A stretch of DNA of 64,000 nt from Asterochloris sp. CNOR1 (GCA_963969365.1 OZ017752.1:1860001-1924000), one strand, 5' to 3'; shown: positions 23,701 to 38,376, numbered from the stretch's first letter. Translations and numbers: made by a program. The notes: generated from the letters alone by a model not told the origin.

Positions 23701-24289
23701 CAGGTGCACGTGCAGAGCATTCAGATCAGTGCTCAGTCTGCCTGCCCACCTCGTTGGCAGGTGCAGCATGCAGAGACGCCCTGGCTTCCGTTGGGCCTGC
23801 TCCCAGTAGAACTGTACCCTCAAGTATGCTGCACTTCTGGACCAGCCAGCTCACCTTGCTTGCAGGTGCAGCAGGCCGAGCAGCACTTTGAGGTGGAGGA
23901 TGACCTGGACGAGGCAGCAGATGAGGCTGAGGAGGCGCTGAACCGGCGCATTGCAGACGCCAAAAAGGCGCTGCACCGACCCAAGCCCCTGGATGATGGC
24001 GGAGGTGTTCGTGTGTGCACGTGCACTTCTATTGCCTGATCTTGATCTTGACGATTGCAGCTTTCACAGGCGCACCGCCCCTGCTGTGCTCACAGGCCAA
24101 TACCCTTGGGCTGCAGGCATGTATTTCTACGAGCGTGCGTGGCATAGCCTGAGGGGTCTCTCGGGAAAGGCAGCAGCAGCGGCCAGAAAGTCTGTGCAAA
24201 ATAATGAGGCCCAGCAGAAACAGCCAGCCACTGTCCTTGAACGTATGTCTGACCACACGAATGCCGAGGCTCCCCCCACGTCCAGATAA
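20750..24289 (+). CDS. Coa1/Tim21-domain organellar membrane protein
   Basis: Conserved plant and algal protein with a Coa1 domain (cytochrome oxidase assembly 1 / Tim21 fold); precise role unknown. Ten exons with consistent phases: 20750-20926, 21064-21327, 21755-21891, 22024-22093, 22227-22349, 22717-22890, 23284-23421, 23865-24004 and 24117-24289 are clear. The N-terminus (MKAARLLRAGLQGCKELS, then GRRLFSTEQ) is Arg-rich with almost no acids, a good mitochondrial presequence. Two membrane segments follow: FAALGVFGVYLLW joined to KFMFGM, and ALAAAIVAFTFLYF. The Coa1 part runs SPEAVYRQAMIRLNTSPGVL, VMGAPLAGSPVRA, LYMLFPLKGTERRG and FKLLAVDVPS, then EGDEKGYSRGGIMGELRDP. The tail is acidic and helical. 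The exon at 23865 has echoes in the preceding intron. Confidence 0.8.
23631..23895 (+). repeat. Acceptor echoes upstream of a Coa1-gene exon
   Basis: The real exon starts after TTGCAG at 23864 and reads GTGCAGCAGGCCGAGCAGCA. Three earlier copies occur in the intron: CAGGTGCAACGTGCAGAG (23631), CAGGTGCACGTGCAGAG (23701) and CAGGTGCAGCATGCAGAG (23758). The spacing is about 70, 57 and 106 bases. All keep the AG acceptor. Confidence 0.75.
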
Positions 24290-24365
24290 ATTCACGGCAC
24301 AGCAGGCTCATTTTCCATTTTTGAGCTACACTTTATGAGTTGACTGCTCCTGCCGGCCTTGGCGG

Positions 24366-25098
24366 ATGTCTCAACCTAGTGCAAGTGGTAGCAAACAGAC
24401 CACCCTCGGCAAGAGGCCCAGAGCTGAAAGCCCCGTTGAGCACCCTACTGACAACGCCCCTAAAATGCCACGGAAGGGCTCAAACTATGGCACGGACATC
24501 GCCACTGAGCAGACTGGAACAGCAAGCCTTGCCAGCAACGTGACTCAGAGCACCACAGAAAGCTCGGTCCACCCAGCCATGAATCCGAAGCTCCCAACGC
24601 AGACAGCAGTTGGAAACATCTGTGGCAAGCCAGCATCTGGGTGGTTCAAGCCATGCAGGTGAGAGAGCTGAATACTTCCATGACCTATGTGCAGATTGCT
24701 GATGGGTAGTACATATCAGCAAAGCCTTTCAGAGGGCCGCTGCTTACATGAGTGGCACAGTCACTGCAGTACTGAAGCCCTGCTGACTGCGCACTGCAGG
24801 GGTTGCCGAGCATGGACAGCAGCAACGGCCCAGACCTCAGCAGGCGACTTCATCCCTCTTTGCAGAAGGTGATCAAGCACTGCTGGCAGACTTTGCATGG
24901 CAGATGGTGGCAGACAGATCTAGTGCTGCAGTAGCTGAGCTTGTGGGGTATTGTGCTTTGACTCTGAACCCTCATTCTAGCAGGTGCCACAATCAAGTCC
25001 TGAAACAGTATGACCAGAAGCACCAGTATGAGCAGGCAAGCCCCAACAAGAGCAACAGCTCCAAGAGCAGCGCTTCCTCTCACTCGACCCGATCCTGA
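24366..25098 (+). CDS. Unrecognised small, polar, possibly nuclear protein
   Basis: Not recognised. The first exon (24366 to about 24657) encodes a Ser/Thr/Pro-rich low-complexity stretch with a basic patch (GKRPRAESP, APKMPRKGS) that could be a nuclear localisation signal, ending GKPASGWFKPC before GTGAGAG. A second exon after ATATCAG at about 24721 may give SKAFQRAAAYMSGTVTA. A third near 24865 is open in more than one frame (GDQALLADFAWQMVADRSS and on to a Ser-rich end at 25098). Joins after the first intron are unproven. It follows the Coa1 gene by only about 75 bp on the same strand, so the first exon could also be a 3' UTR. Confidence 0.25.
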
Positions 25099-26215
25099 GC
25101 AATGGCAGCAACTGCTCCAAGCTGTGTCCATATTGTGGCAGACAGCAGCCCACCAGCACCAGTCACTGCAATGAACACTCCAGACCATGACCTGGCCTTT
25201 GACCGTGGCTGCCATACTCCCAAGTAGCAGTCCAAGCTGATGAGGCTCCCTGAAACTGTGTCAGCCTGGTTGCCAGATGCGCACCCAGCACCCCATTTGA
25301 TGAGTTCATCTGTACTGCTGTATCAGCAAGCCGTGAATGATATGCCTCCCTCTCACCCTTCACCTGTGGCCAGCCTTGCCTTGTAATAATGGTGCACTGT
25401 CTTTGACGCTCCAGGGTTGGTTGTGTTCAAACAACACATTGTTGTTTCATCACTTTGCGGCACTTCTTGATGATGTTGTGCAGCTGTTGACCGCCAACAG
25501 CACACAGTCCAGGTGTTCCTGCAGGCAGCTTGCTGTTGTCAGCTGTAGCACCAAGAAGTTCAGATCAGCAGAGCTCTGAAGAGAACTCTGCGATCTGAGG
25601 TCCAGGACATGTGGACTGCACAGCCCTCTGATCCCAATTTCGGCATTCGAGGGAATGCCACACGCAAACAACAATGCTGTCGGATGCTCATGCTCATGCC
25701 GTGAGAGAATATGGGAAATTTATTTCTGAATTTCACATGCAACAGTTGCTGCTGCTCAATACTGCTGGCCGTTAGCCTTTTCAACGTCTACCATGGCTCC
25801 ATCCTGCAGGGCAACAATTGAAGTCTGCAGCATGCATAACAGCAGAAACAGCTTCGCGCGCGCTCACAGGTGCACGAGCCAGCGGTAGTGTCAAGACTTT
25901 TCCGATTCCATTGCTGGCCCCACTCACCATGGTGCATGTGGCGAGGGGGTGGCACAGACGAGGGTCCGTTCCCTGGCACTGGCGACTGAAAAGATGCTGG
26001 CAAGTCTTGTGCGGGAGGGCGCTGCCCCCAACTGGTGCCTGCATGTTGCAAGGCCACTTCAAGCACGTGACAACCAAATGTGAACGTCAGTCCTTTGCAC
26101 GACATCAGGCGGCCAGCTGATAACATGGCGTTCGAGCAGGAAGCTGCATCACTGAGTTGCACAGGCAGCTGCAGGTCCCTGGCGGGCGGCACAGGGACCG
26201 AGGATGGGTGCTCTA
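25099..26215. other. No gene seen
   Basis: This stretch between the small unrecognised gene and the end of the HUA2-like gene shows only short overlapping frames without family motifs. Part near 25330-25790 is richer in A and T than its surroundings. It probably holds 3' untranslated regions. Confidence 0.4.
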
Positions 26216-29200
26216 TCACAGCTGACCTGGAAGTCCAACTAGTGGCGGAGGCGGGAGCAGGGCCTCCCCAGCCCCTGCAATGCCCTCCAGCCCATAGCTC
26301 AGGCTCATGCCCCTCATGTGCGTGTCAGGTGCCCTGGGCAGCGCAGGCTGAGCCCCACCGCTGCCACTGCCTCCCCCCAGCATCTCGACCCTCTCAAACA
26401 TGCCGGTGGCCAGCTGCAGGTCTGCCTCTGGCCACATGGAGGCTGGCAGGGGAAGTGGTGGTGTGGGCTCTTCAGGCAGTGGCGGGACATCCTCATCTGG
26501 CAAAGGAGGTTGACTTGCAGGGAGGGGTGGGGCGTCTGGCGGCGGCGCAGGAGAGGCCTGCAACACATCAGCCACTGCTCAGCCACTATCAGCTCTGATA
26601 CGCTCTTGTCATGCCCCAAGAGGACCGCTGATCTCTTCATGTCGCTTTCGGTCAGTCAGCTGAGGCAGGCGCAGGCATACAGCAGCGTGGGCGGCTGGTC
26701 TGCTGGCCCTGTCAAGTCCCACAACTTTGAGCCAGGTGAGTGGCGTCACGCCCCCTGCAGGAGCTTGCCTCTGCCTCCGAGGGTAGCGGGGGAATGTCAG
26801 CGGCCCAGGCTGGCTCAACCGCCTCAGTATCTTCAAAGTCCATCGGAACGTCATAAAGCTGCAAGCCAATGCACACAGCTCTCAGCTGGGATCAGCACAG
26901 ACAGCCGCTGGATGCCTGCTGCATGTGTGCAACATCCCGCGAGGGCAGCAGTCGACAATGGACTGCATTCTGCCACGTGCTCAAGGCAAGCCCTCTGAGT
27001 CACCTGGCCCCCTGTCTGCAGCAGTCCTTGCAGGAAGCTTGCACCGCTATAAAGGCATGAAACAGCAGGCAAGAAGAGGGCTTTGGCAAGGAAACGCACC
27101 TCCACATCTGCTTGGCCCTGCCCCTGAGGGGACTCAGAGGCCGCACCCGACGCCCAGCCCTGCAGACCAGCGTCCTCTCCAGGCAGCGGCGGCTGCTCCT
27201 CCGCTGACCCAAGCATGTTGTAGGACCCGGGAGCCCAGCTGCGCCCCAGCTGCCAGGGAGGGGCCCCCTGATCCTCCTACAGGAAGCAGAAGCAGAGCTG
27301 TGCAGGGTAGTCTGATGCTGCAAACAGCCGCCAGGCGGGGCCCCTCTTGTCCTCCTGCACAGGCAGAATGAGAGCAATACAGGCGTCTCTCAAGCTGGCA
27401 GCAGCCACCATGCATCTGCCAGGCAGGGCGTCCTGCCTGGGCAAAGAACAGCAATGCAGGGATCTCAGGTGCTGCTGTCCAGCTGCCAGGGGGGAATCCC
27501 CCCCTGATCCTCCTGCAACAGCAGACTGCTGTGCAAGCGGTGCGCTGGGACCTGATGCTGTGAGGTGGCAACAAGGCTGGGTAGCCGAAGTGAGACTCAC
27601 TGGCCCTCCTGCAGTGCAGTGTACTTAGCTGTGCAGAGGCCTCTGCAGCCTAGGACCTGGTCGCACCCAAGGTGCCAAGGCAGGAGCCCATCCATGCTGA
27701 CACAAGACAGGCCCCACATCCTCCACATTACACCCTTAGCAAGGTTTCGCACCTGCAGGTGAAATTGCGCCATCTTGCCTGCTGCAAGGGTTCGTCCATG
27801 CACAGACCTGCAGAGAACTACAGCTGGCACCAGCTGGCAGTCACACTTACAGCCTGCCAACTCTGAAATGGTTATGCCAGGTGCACACCCGTGCAACAGG
27901 CGTGGTTGCAGGCACTATGCCACACTGCCTGCTGCAATTTGCATGCCAGCTGGCTTCAGACAGAACCTGAGCACAGACACATATGGCGGCACTGATGGGC
28001 GCAGGCCGAAATAGCTGCATGTCACAACGGCAGAGCCCTTGCCAAGTGCGAAGCTGGTGTACCCCTGCAGCATACACGCGGCAACACCAATCTGGCACGC
28101 TGTTGCTGCACTGATCCGAGCAAGCGACGGCTTGCACGAAACAGCGAGAGCCACTGCATCATGCCACCAGCAACAGCAGCTGCAACCCAGTCTGCAGCAG
28201 GCACTCAAGCACCCTTGTCAGAGCCTGAGCATCAAAAAGCCATGCATGGGCCACACCTGCGGCGGGAGGGGTGGCGGCGGCGACTCAATCTCATGTCGCG
28301 GCGCCCTTGGGGCCTCGTCATACCAGGCCCCATACCCTGTGGGCGGCGAAGCATCCCAGGCATCATGCGTGGGGCTGGGCGGGGAGTCTCCGTCGTGGCA
28401 AGTCTGCTCGGCCCAGGGGCTGCGCAGAGGGCCCTCGCGCTGCAGCTGCTCTCGATCTGCACAGACAGGAGCAGCAAGTCAAATGCATCAGGGTGGTGTG
28501 AGCCTCAGCATCACAGCCTCAGCAGTTGAGCAGTCTCTTCCTGGCTCTGCAGGCGAGACAAGGAGGGCTAGACATGCAGCTGCAGCCAGTCAAGTGATTA
28601 GCAGATGGTAGCTGTACAGCGGGGCAGCCTCTGCTTGGAAGGATTGGCATGCAGTTGCAGCAGGCAGGAGGGCTGCAGCTGGGCAGCCTCCCATAAGGGG
28701 CAGCAACTTTGGTTGGCAAGCGCAGGCACCAGCCTAGTTGGCAGCAGCTAGGGCATGCATGTGCATGGGGCTTGAAATGGGGTTGGGACAGCTGATGGTG
28801 AGCTGCCTCAGGTCAGCTGGCTCTGCCCATGCTGCCACGTGCTGACGGCGCCGGCAAGGAGCCGATCAGCAGGCAGATGACATCCCAGTCAGGCAAGAAG
28901 CTTGGGACACGCGGGCCGCCTCTCGTAGCCAGACAGCACTCTCCGTCTAATGGACAGACCAGCAGGGCATGCATGACAGGTGCCTGTGGCGCACCTGCCA
29001 TGCGAAGGCAGTACTGCTCTGCTGCTGCATGCCAGGCCTGCTGCTGGCTGACCGCTGCGCTGGTGGGCGTCAGCTCCCACTCCCATTCTGGAAATTTCAC
29101 TGGCGCTGGTGCCCACTTGCCCTTGCGTTGCAAGAGGCTCAGCTCCTTGGCCATCCTCTCCCTGTCCTCAGCTGTCATGAGGTCAGGACAGACCCTTGCC

Positions 29201-32200
29201 AGCCTGAACTCATCCACCTCACTTCCATCTATGGCCACTACCCTGCACAGGCCAGGCATATCAGCATGAGGCATGGCACGGGAAGCAAGCCCTCCAGCAG
29301 AGCCCCAGCCTCTGACAGCATGCTGATAGTGCTTTGTGGAAATATAGCTGCCAGCAATAGCCACTCCCAGCCGACCGGACAAGATCCTAGCGCAGGCTGA
29401 GATTGTCCAGCCACCAGCAGAGCATCACAGGTGGAGTGTGCAGCAGACAGAACAACACAGCAGCCCTGAAACACTTTGAGCAGCGTAGAGGCAATCAGCA
29501 AACCTTGAGCGTGCAGGGACTTGCAGCAGACCTACAAGATAATATGCAAGAGGCGGACTTCAGCAAGCCAGCACAGAGGCCAGCAGCGGCATGGAGCCCA
29601 ACCCCCCCCGCGCCCCCCCCCCCGGTTGCGAATGATGCTGCACAGGGCAGGACAGAGGGAAGCAGGGAGAGTGGGCACCAAGTCATGTGAGTGCCGCACA
29701 GCAGCCTCCGTGTGCGCCCCGGAGGGACGGCGGCAACCAGCACACCAACCCTGGCAAGAGAAATGGGTGCCGCACAGCAGCCCTTGATGATGGAGGCAAG
29801 CAGCTGCCGGGCCTACGCCTACCTCCATAGTTCATACACTGCCATACAACAGCAGCGCTGAAAACACTCAGCAGCAGGGCCCACACCCACCTGAAGGTAT
29901 CCATGGTGCCATACTGGTCTAGATCCAAGGCTATCTGCATCCGGTCACCGCTGTTGACCACGTCGCATCCACTGTCAGGCTCCAGGATCAGACGGTTGGG
30001 CACGATGCACTTGGGCAGGTGCTTGGCAACAGCGGCGCCATGCTGGGCTGGCCGACTGGCTGCCTGGATGCCGTCATGGTCTATCTTGAGGTTGGCCAGG
30101 TACTGCAGTGCTGGTAGAGTGTACTCCTGGGGCAGACGCCCCTTGGCCTGCCACATTGTCAGCACCTGCAGGGCAGCTTGGCAGGTTGAGCTGCTGAACA
30201 GGGCGCCCCCAGCACCTGCAAGGCAAGCTGCTGGACTGCTGGCAGGCTTTCTTTTCTTTTGGATGGGTGCACCTTAGCCTGCGACACGGCAGGGGTCCCT
30301 GGCCACGCAGCGGGTTGCGCATGCAGGCCCCTAGTGGCAGCTTTGTTCGAGCAGTGGGTGCCCACAGGCACCGCCCCAGCAACGTACGCTGCATCCCATG
30401 CCAGTGCCCGCACTGTGTGCACCCAGCATGTGGCCCCACGACTCACACTGAACCCCCTGTCGATGCCCTGGGCGGTCCTGCCCAGAGCTGGCAGAATGTG
30501 GGTGATGAGCGCCTCCCTGATCATCCTGGGGAACCACTCAGCCATCAGCGACCTGGGCTCGCCTGGCCTCAACTTGTAAACCTCCTCAACACTCCTCTGC
30601 ACCGCAGGGAGACCACAGTAGAAGTCAGCTGACGTGCAAACACATGCAACCTGACTCAAAGATGTCCTTGATACCTGGACCTGCAGCACCTTCCCGGGTC
30701 AGCTGGCAGTACAATGCTGCAAGAGATGCAGACCTTGAGTGGGGCCCCCCTGAATTAGCCATTCAGCAGGCCTATGCCACACCACAGATGACTTGTGGCA
30801 ACATGCAGCATAAGTTGCTGAGGCCTGGTAGCAATCCAAGCACCTCCTTGACACTCCTCTGCAGAGGAGTCAACCCTGCACTGGATCAGCTGGCTCGGCA
30901 GTGCCACAGACATGCAGTCTGAGTTTGCGTGTCCACATCGACGACTGCACACTGAGACTTGTGGCATATTTGCCCCTGACGTGCTGTGGCCTGCAATTAA
31001 ACACAACATTTTGCCAGCAAAGTGTCGTCCCATACAGGATGAAAGCTCACGACGAGCATACTATCTGGGAAGGTATGGAGTTGCTCACAGGGTGGTGTGC
31101 AAAATGTGATGCATCCCCACATGACAGAGCCGTTCCACAACTTCTCTTGTATGGGACCTCACGAAGAGCATGGCATCCAGCAGGAAGCAAAGCTTGACGC
31201 TCTGGGCAACGCTTAGTCCCCATGCAGCGACCTGTTCTCCAGTGCAGAGCAGGAACAGGTATCCATGCAGGGCGGCTTCACAAGAGGCAGGATGTGTTGA
31301 TCTGCGCGCAGCCCACAAGTACCCTTAGAAGAGTAAGTCTCACAAAGAGCATGGCGTCCAGAAGGAACCACAGGTTGACGCGACGGGCTCCATCCCGCTC
31401 CGCCGCCAGTGCACTGATGACCGTCTTGGCCACCCGCCGGGCGGTCTGCTTGTCAGTTCCCTTGGGGTTCCCCAAGTTAGCAGCCGCAACGGCAGCACTG
31501 GCAGCTGCTCGGATGTTGTCGGTCTTGACTGTCAGGCTGGCCAGGGCCTCACGGAAGCGCTGCATCTCTGGGGCCAGCTGAGCCTGGCCTGCACAGCAGA
31601 TCAGCCTGGACTTCTTCGGTATGAATTCAACAGGTGTCCATGCTAGGCAGTGTGCAGGTGTGTGCCTTTGAGGTGCAACCTGCCTGAGACGCACACTCGC
31701 TCATAAGGCTGTGGTGCAGGCCTGGCAAGGCAGACGGTCACCTGGCAGACTTTACAGAGCAGTGGCTGCTGTGCACAGCAGTTCAGTGCACCATAGGGGC
31801 AAGGCCACATCATAGGTGAGACAATAACCCTAAAAAGACGGAGAGTAGAGGCACAATTTGCTTAGCAGGGGCCTGACGTTTCAGTCTGGCAGCATTGCTG
31901 GAGCATTACCTGCTGCGCTGTTGAAAAAAGAAGGCTTGTTGATGCGTGCAGGCAGGGAGGAGGCAGGTGTCAGGCTGTTGGGGCCAGGCCGGCCGCCAGC
32001 TGCTGTGCGTGCTCCACATGCAGGGGCAGAGGAGGGTGTGGCGGCGCCAAGAGCCTGGCTGGGTGGAGCAGGTGTGGCGGCAGTAGCGGCACCAGCAGCA
32101 GCAGCAGCAGGACTTGGGCGGGGGGCTAGTGGCGAGCCCAGCCCCTGCTGCTGCCGCCTGACCTGCTGCTTCAGCGCAGCAAGGCCCCCAAGCTTGAGTT

Positions 32201-35200
32201 TAGCGTCCTGAGGCTGCTCATGGGCTGCTGTGGCAGCCTGGTCTGCCGAGGCTCCCTCTCCAGCCATCTGCATGGGCCAGGCACAAGTTGCAGCATGGGC
32301 TCCTTGCTGTGCATGCTGACTGCCATATGCCTATCTGCGCTGTGCATTGAGGGCAGTAGTCAAGCAAAGGTGGAGATGGGAAGACCCAACTCGTGCCAAC
32401 TGCTCTAACCTTGGCGATCCCATTGCTGGCAGGGGCTGCCTGCACTGCCTCCTTTTCTTCTTGGGCAGCCCTCCTCCTTGCACTGCACACAGAATGTAAC
32501 AACTTCACAGACTGCCAAGCAGAGCCAGCGGCCACATGATGTCAGCGTGGGCAGAGACACAAGGCAGACAGTGATTGCCTGAAGCACTGCCACTGCAGCT
32601 GTGATAAGGGTGAGCAACCCTGGACCGCTGCTGCAGACCTACTAGCTGCCACATAATAAGTGGCCCCAACCCATGTTATTGCCTGCCATTACAGCCTTGA
32701 CGGCTGCCACCAACAAGCGAGGCAAGGCAGACCACGACTCACACTTCTGCCTTGGCAGCCGAGGCCTTGGCAGCAGCCACAGCCCGCCGGATGGAGTCGT
32801 CTGTGGCTGTTCTTTTTGGCTTCCTGCCGCGCTGTGCCGAGCCATGAGGGGCGTCTGCCTGGCGCTTCATGAAAGGATGCTGCTCCTCCCCGCTGCTGCT
32901 GTCATCTGGAGACTGGTGGGCTTGCATGCGACGCTCCCTCTCCAGCTGCCTGCAGGGGCAGACAGGGCTGCTCGGGCAGACAGGACTGTGCGAGCCGTAT
33001 CATGACTGTCAGCAGCGACTGGTCTGCTCAGCCAATCCCTGCCTAAAGGGCAAGCACATCAGTCCTGAGAGCTGCAGCAATGGGAGCCTGGCAGCTATCA
33101 TGCATATTTTTGTGTCCTGCTGCCTGCAATGGGCAATATCATCTAAACAGAGCTGCCCCGCAAGGGCAAGTCGCATGATTTGCAGCACAATGATCACATT
33201 TGTCAGATGAGCAGCAGTCCACCGTCAATTGCAGATGACAGTGACCCATCGGGAGTCAATGTTGGAATTACGAGCATTAACGAATGCCCTGTGCAGACAA
33301 CAGCTCTGGGGCTTCAGGAAAGCACGTGATACCTTTCAATAGTGGTTCTGCTGCAAGTGGCTTGAAGCTTTTTTGTTTTAACAGAGAGAGCTTTGAGGCG
33401 TACCTTTCCCTCAGGGTAAGCATGGTGTCCAGCTTGCGCCGTGGCCGGCAAACCCGCGCTGTGGGCGCCCTGGCCCCTTCACCTCCACTGTCTGACTCTG
33501 ACCCGCAGTCTCCCTGCACTGCTGCGCCTTTTTCTCTGGGGGAGGCACGGCCCGTGTTGCCCGGGCTGAGCTGCTGCTCAGGCTGGCACCGCCTTGCACC
33601 AGGGCCTGCTGCAGCAATTTTGCAGCATGCTTGTGAGGCCAGGGGTTGGGACATACGCACACATGCAGAAGCCATGCGATATGCAGTGCTGCACGGCCCA
33701 AAGGATGGACACTCCGCCCAAAGTCAATCTGGCCACCAAGGCACCTGGAAGGATCCCTCGAAATGGACGGCCCAGTGGGGCACTTGTAGCCAGCACATCA
33801 AGCCTGGCGCAGCCCTGCATGACCGAATTGCTGCCAGCAGGGCCATCTGGCCCTGGACATGCATGCAGACTGCCCAAGCTGCTGACGGACTGCCCAAGCT
33901 GCCAACGGACTGGACTGCGCCCGCGGGGTTGTCACCCTTTGCCAGCAAAACAGCAGGGGCTGCCTGGCCAATCCAATATGCACACATGCGACTGAGGCTC
34001 ATCGGCGCTGCCTGTGCACAGCACCAGCTCCTTGCCTGCACACCAACATGGGCGCTCAGCCTGCCTGACATGCAGGCATGACGCTCATCAGCCACTGCTT
34101 GCTGCTTGGCCCAAGCTGCTCCTGCACCGCGCAGGTGACCCACTTTGTGTCACCCTGCCATAAAACCTGGCTGGCCCGCCTGGGATGCATGCAGCAGCCC
34201 TCAGTGCAAGGGCAGTGTACCACACCTGCAGGTGCCCCGCTCTTGGCCGCACTCGCAGGCAGCTTAGGCTCCTCTGGTCTGTATGTCCACCACTTGCCAT
34301 CCTTCCAGAAGTGACCATCCTGCTCACGCTTCTTCCAAGATGAGGAGCCTGGCTGAGGAGGCGCACCCCGAAAGGTCACCTGCCTGGGCATGGCTGCAGG
34401 GGAGCATGAGAGGCTTGAGTGAGGGGGCAGCAGAAGTGGGGAGAAGGGAGTGCAGCAGTGCCTCTGCATGCAAAACCCCTGGCCGCATGCAGGCTGCAGC
34501 GCCAGGCCAACAGGCAGGAGTCTTTAGACGGCACAAGACATGCAGGCTCCAGTGTAGGCACAGGTGCTGAGCAGGGCAGTTTGCAGCTTATTCAAGCTGC
34601 CAGCCATGTATCCTGTGAACCACAGTACAGACCACGCCAAGGCATTCCGTCAGTGGAATCACAGGTCCTCTTGTGCAGGTACAAGTGTGAACACTCACCG
34701 GGTAGGTCTTCAAGGCTGCCAGCCTGCACCTCCTGAACGCTGCTGTACACTCAAACCCCATGCACTGCATGAAGCATGCTGGGGCGCAATGGAGGTGTGT
34801 GCATGCTGGCCACTTACCCAGCAGCTCCTTGAGGCTGCCAGCCTGCGCCTCTGGCCGCTCCTGAGAGCTGCTGGCACTGCCAAGCACGTCCCCGTCATCA
34901 CGCTTCCGCTTCTTGGGCGCCTCTGTCGAGGTCTGAGGCGCCTGTGGCCCTCCGCTGCCAGGCCGAGGCCCCTGAGGGAATCTGCCGGCGGTCTGAGTGG
35001 AGGTGGTGCAATCCACTGCCTTGCCAGGGGCAGATCGAGGGCCCTGGTACCCCTCGACTGTCTGTGAGGGTGCCACTGCCTCTGCCACGTGTGCACCTGG
35101 CGCAGGCTGTGGTGAGCTGCCTGCAGGCTGACCTGGGCTGGCCAGCAGGGACGCTATCGGCGAGGGCGGCTGTCCTACAAACTCAAAGGCGTGGCAGCCA

Positions 35201-35479
35201 TCCACTGTGGTAAACTTGTCCCTGCTGAAGGCGCCCCAGGATTCATCACCAAACTCATCATAGATAATCTTGAAGGGGTACACCTGGTGGCTGCTGAAGG
35301 CTGCCACTGTGGCAGTGTACGTCTCTGACTCTGCAGGCCACGTCACCTGCATGTGGAAGCAGGACTTTCCAGCCCAGACTTGACTCTGTGCGGATGAGGA
35401 GTGCAGGCTAGCGTATTGTTGCCTTGATGGTACGCCCAACGAGCCTGTGGGGGTCCCAGGGCAGCCTGCCCAGACTCAT
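26216..35479 (-). CDS. HUA2/HULK-like protein (Tudor-like domain, CID, PPLP-rich tail)
   Basis: Plant HUA2-LIKE proteins bind chromatin by a PWWP domain and carry a CID, acting in RNA processing and flowering control. Here exon 1 (35423-35479, RLVGRTIK) joins exon 2 (34818-35346: VTWPAESETYTATVAAF, IIYDEFGDESWG) into a Tudor-like barrel instead of a typical PWWP. Then come a basic nuclear stretch (PKKRKRDDGD), KREQDGHFWKDGKWWTYRPE (about 34300), charged exons (33.6-31.9 kb), and the CID: FREALASLTVKTDNIRAAA and VNLWFLLDAMLF (about 31590-31344), REALITHILPALGRTAQG (30.5 kb), and VLTMWQAKGRLPQEYTLPAL (30.1 kb). The tail repeats PPLP-acid motifs (ADIPPLPSEAE, EEQPPLPGEDAG, QPPLPDEDVPPLPEEPTPP), as in HUA2. 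Intron 1 seems to start with GC (AAG|GCAACA). Some middle exons, such as FRLARVCPDLMTAEDRERM (29.2 kb), match nothing I know. One gene is inferred from the fixed domain order. Confidence 0.65.
27286..27620 (-). repeat. Acceptor echoes in the HUA2-like gene
   Basis: On the minus strand four copies of an acceptor followed by GAGGAYMAGRGGGG-type sequence occur with the AG at about 27287, 27357, 27513 and 27609: GTAG|GAGGATCAGGGGG, GCAG|GAGGACAAGAGGGG, GCAG|GAGGATCAGGGGGG and GCAG|GAGGGCCAGTGAG. Gaps are near 70, 156 and 96 bases, so one unit may be lost. CCCTGGCAGCTGG follows in two copies. Which copy is the real exon is not clear. Confidence 0.65.
29601..29635. repeat. C-rich homopolymer tract
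   Basis: Two runs of eight or more C with a CGCG break, between exons of the HUA2-like gene; a likely indel hotspot. Confidence 0.9.
31030..31400 (-). repeat. Donor echoes after the first CID exon
   Basis: The real exon end encodes VNLWFLLDAMLF before GTGAGAC (donor at 31343). A clear degraded copy lies downstream on the minus strand, with donor GTGAGGT at 31162, still encoding KLCFLLDAMLFV. A poorer one has donor GTGAGCT at 31050. Gaps are 181 and 112 bases. All three keep GTGAG. Confidence 0.75.
34685..34850 (-). repeat. Donor echo after HUA2-like exon 2
   Basis: The real exon end GCAGGCTGGCAGCCTCAAGG (donor GTAAGTG at 34817) is echoed 120 bases on as GCAGGCTGGCAGCCTTGAAG with its own donor GTGAGTG at 34697. 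A third, weaker GGCTGGCAGCTTGAA lies near 34600. Confidence 0.75.
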
Positions 35480-35633
35480 GAATGGGCGATTTGCTGCATC
35501 TTGCTGAGACTCAGTGCTACCTGGCCACAAGCTGTAAAAGCAGTCTGAAATCACTTCTGTGAGACGGGATCAGTTTCAAACGTCAATTAACAACGTCATA
35601 ATACTTGGCACTCCACTGCCTACCTAGAGGCTC
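35480..35633. promoter_or_regulatory. Probable bidirectional promoter, HUA2-like / NSUN5
   Basis: 154 bp separate the two facing start codons. No TATA box is evident; the part nearest NSUN5 is A/T-richer. Confidence 0.35.
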
Positions 35634-38331
<2,698 letters not shown>

Positions 38332-38376
38332 CATGCATTGACAACATGAAATAAGTGCGAAACAAGAAAAGAATAG

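Noticed and set aside
25890-25935. SGASNGIGK on the minus strand, like a short-chain dehydrogenase loop
   Set aside because: No strand or helix context and no catalytic YxxxK follows; the frame is short and next to the HUA2-like 3' end.
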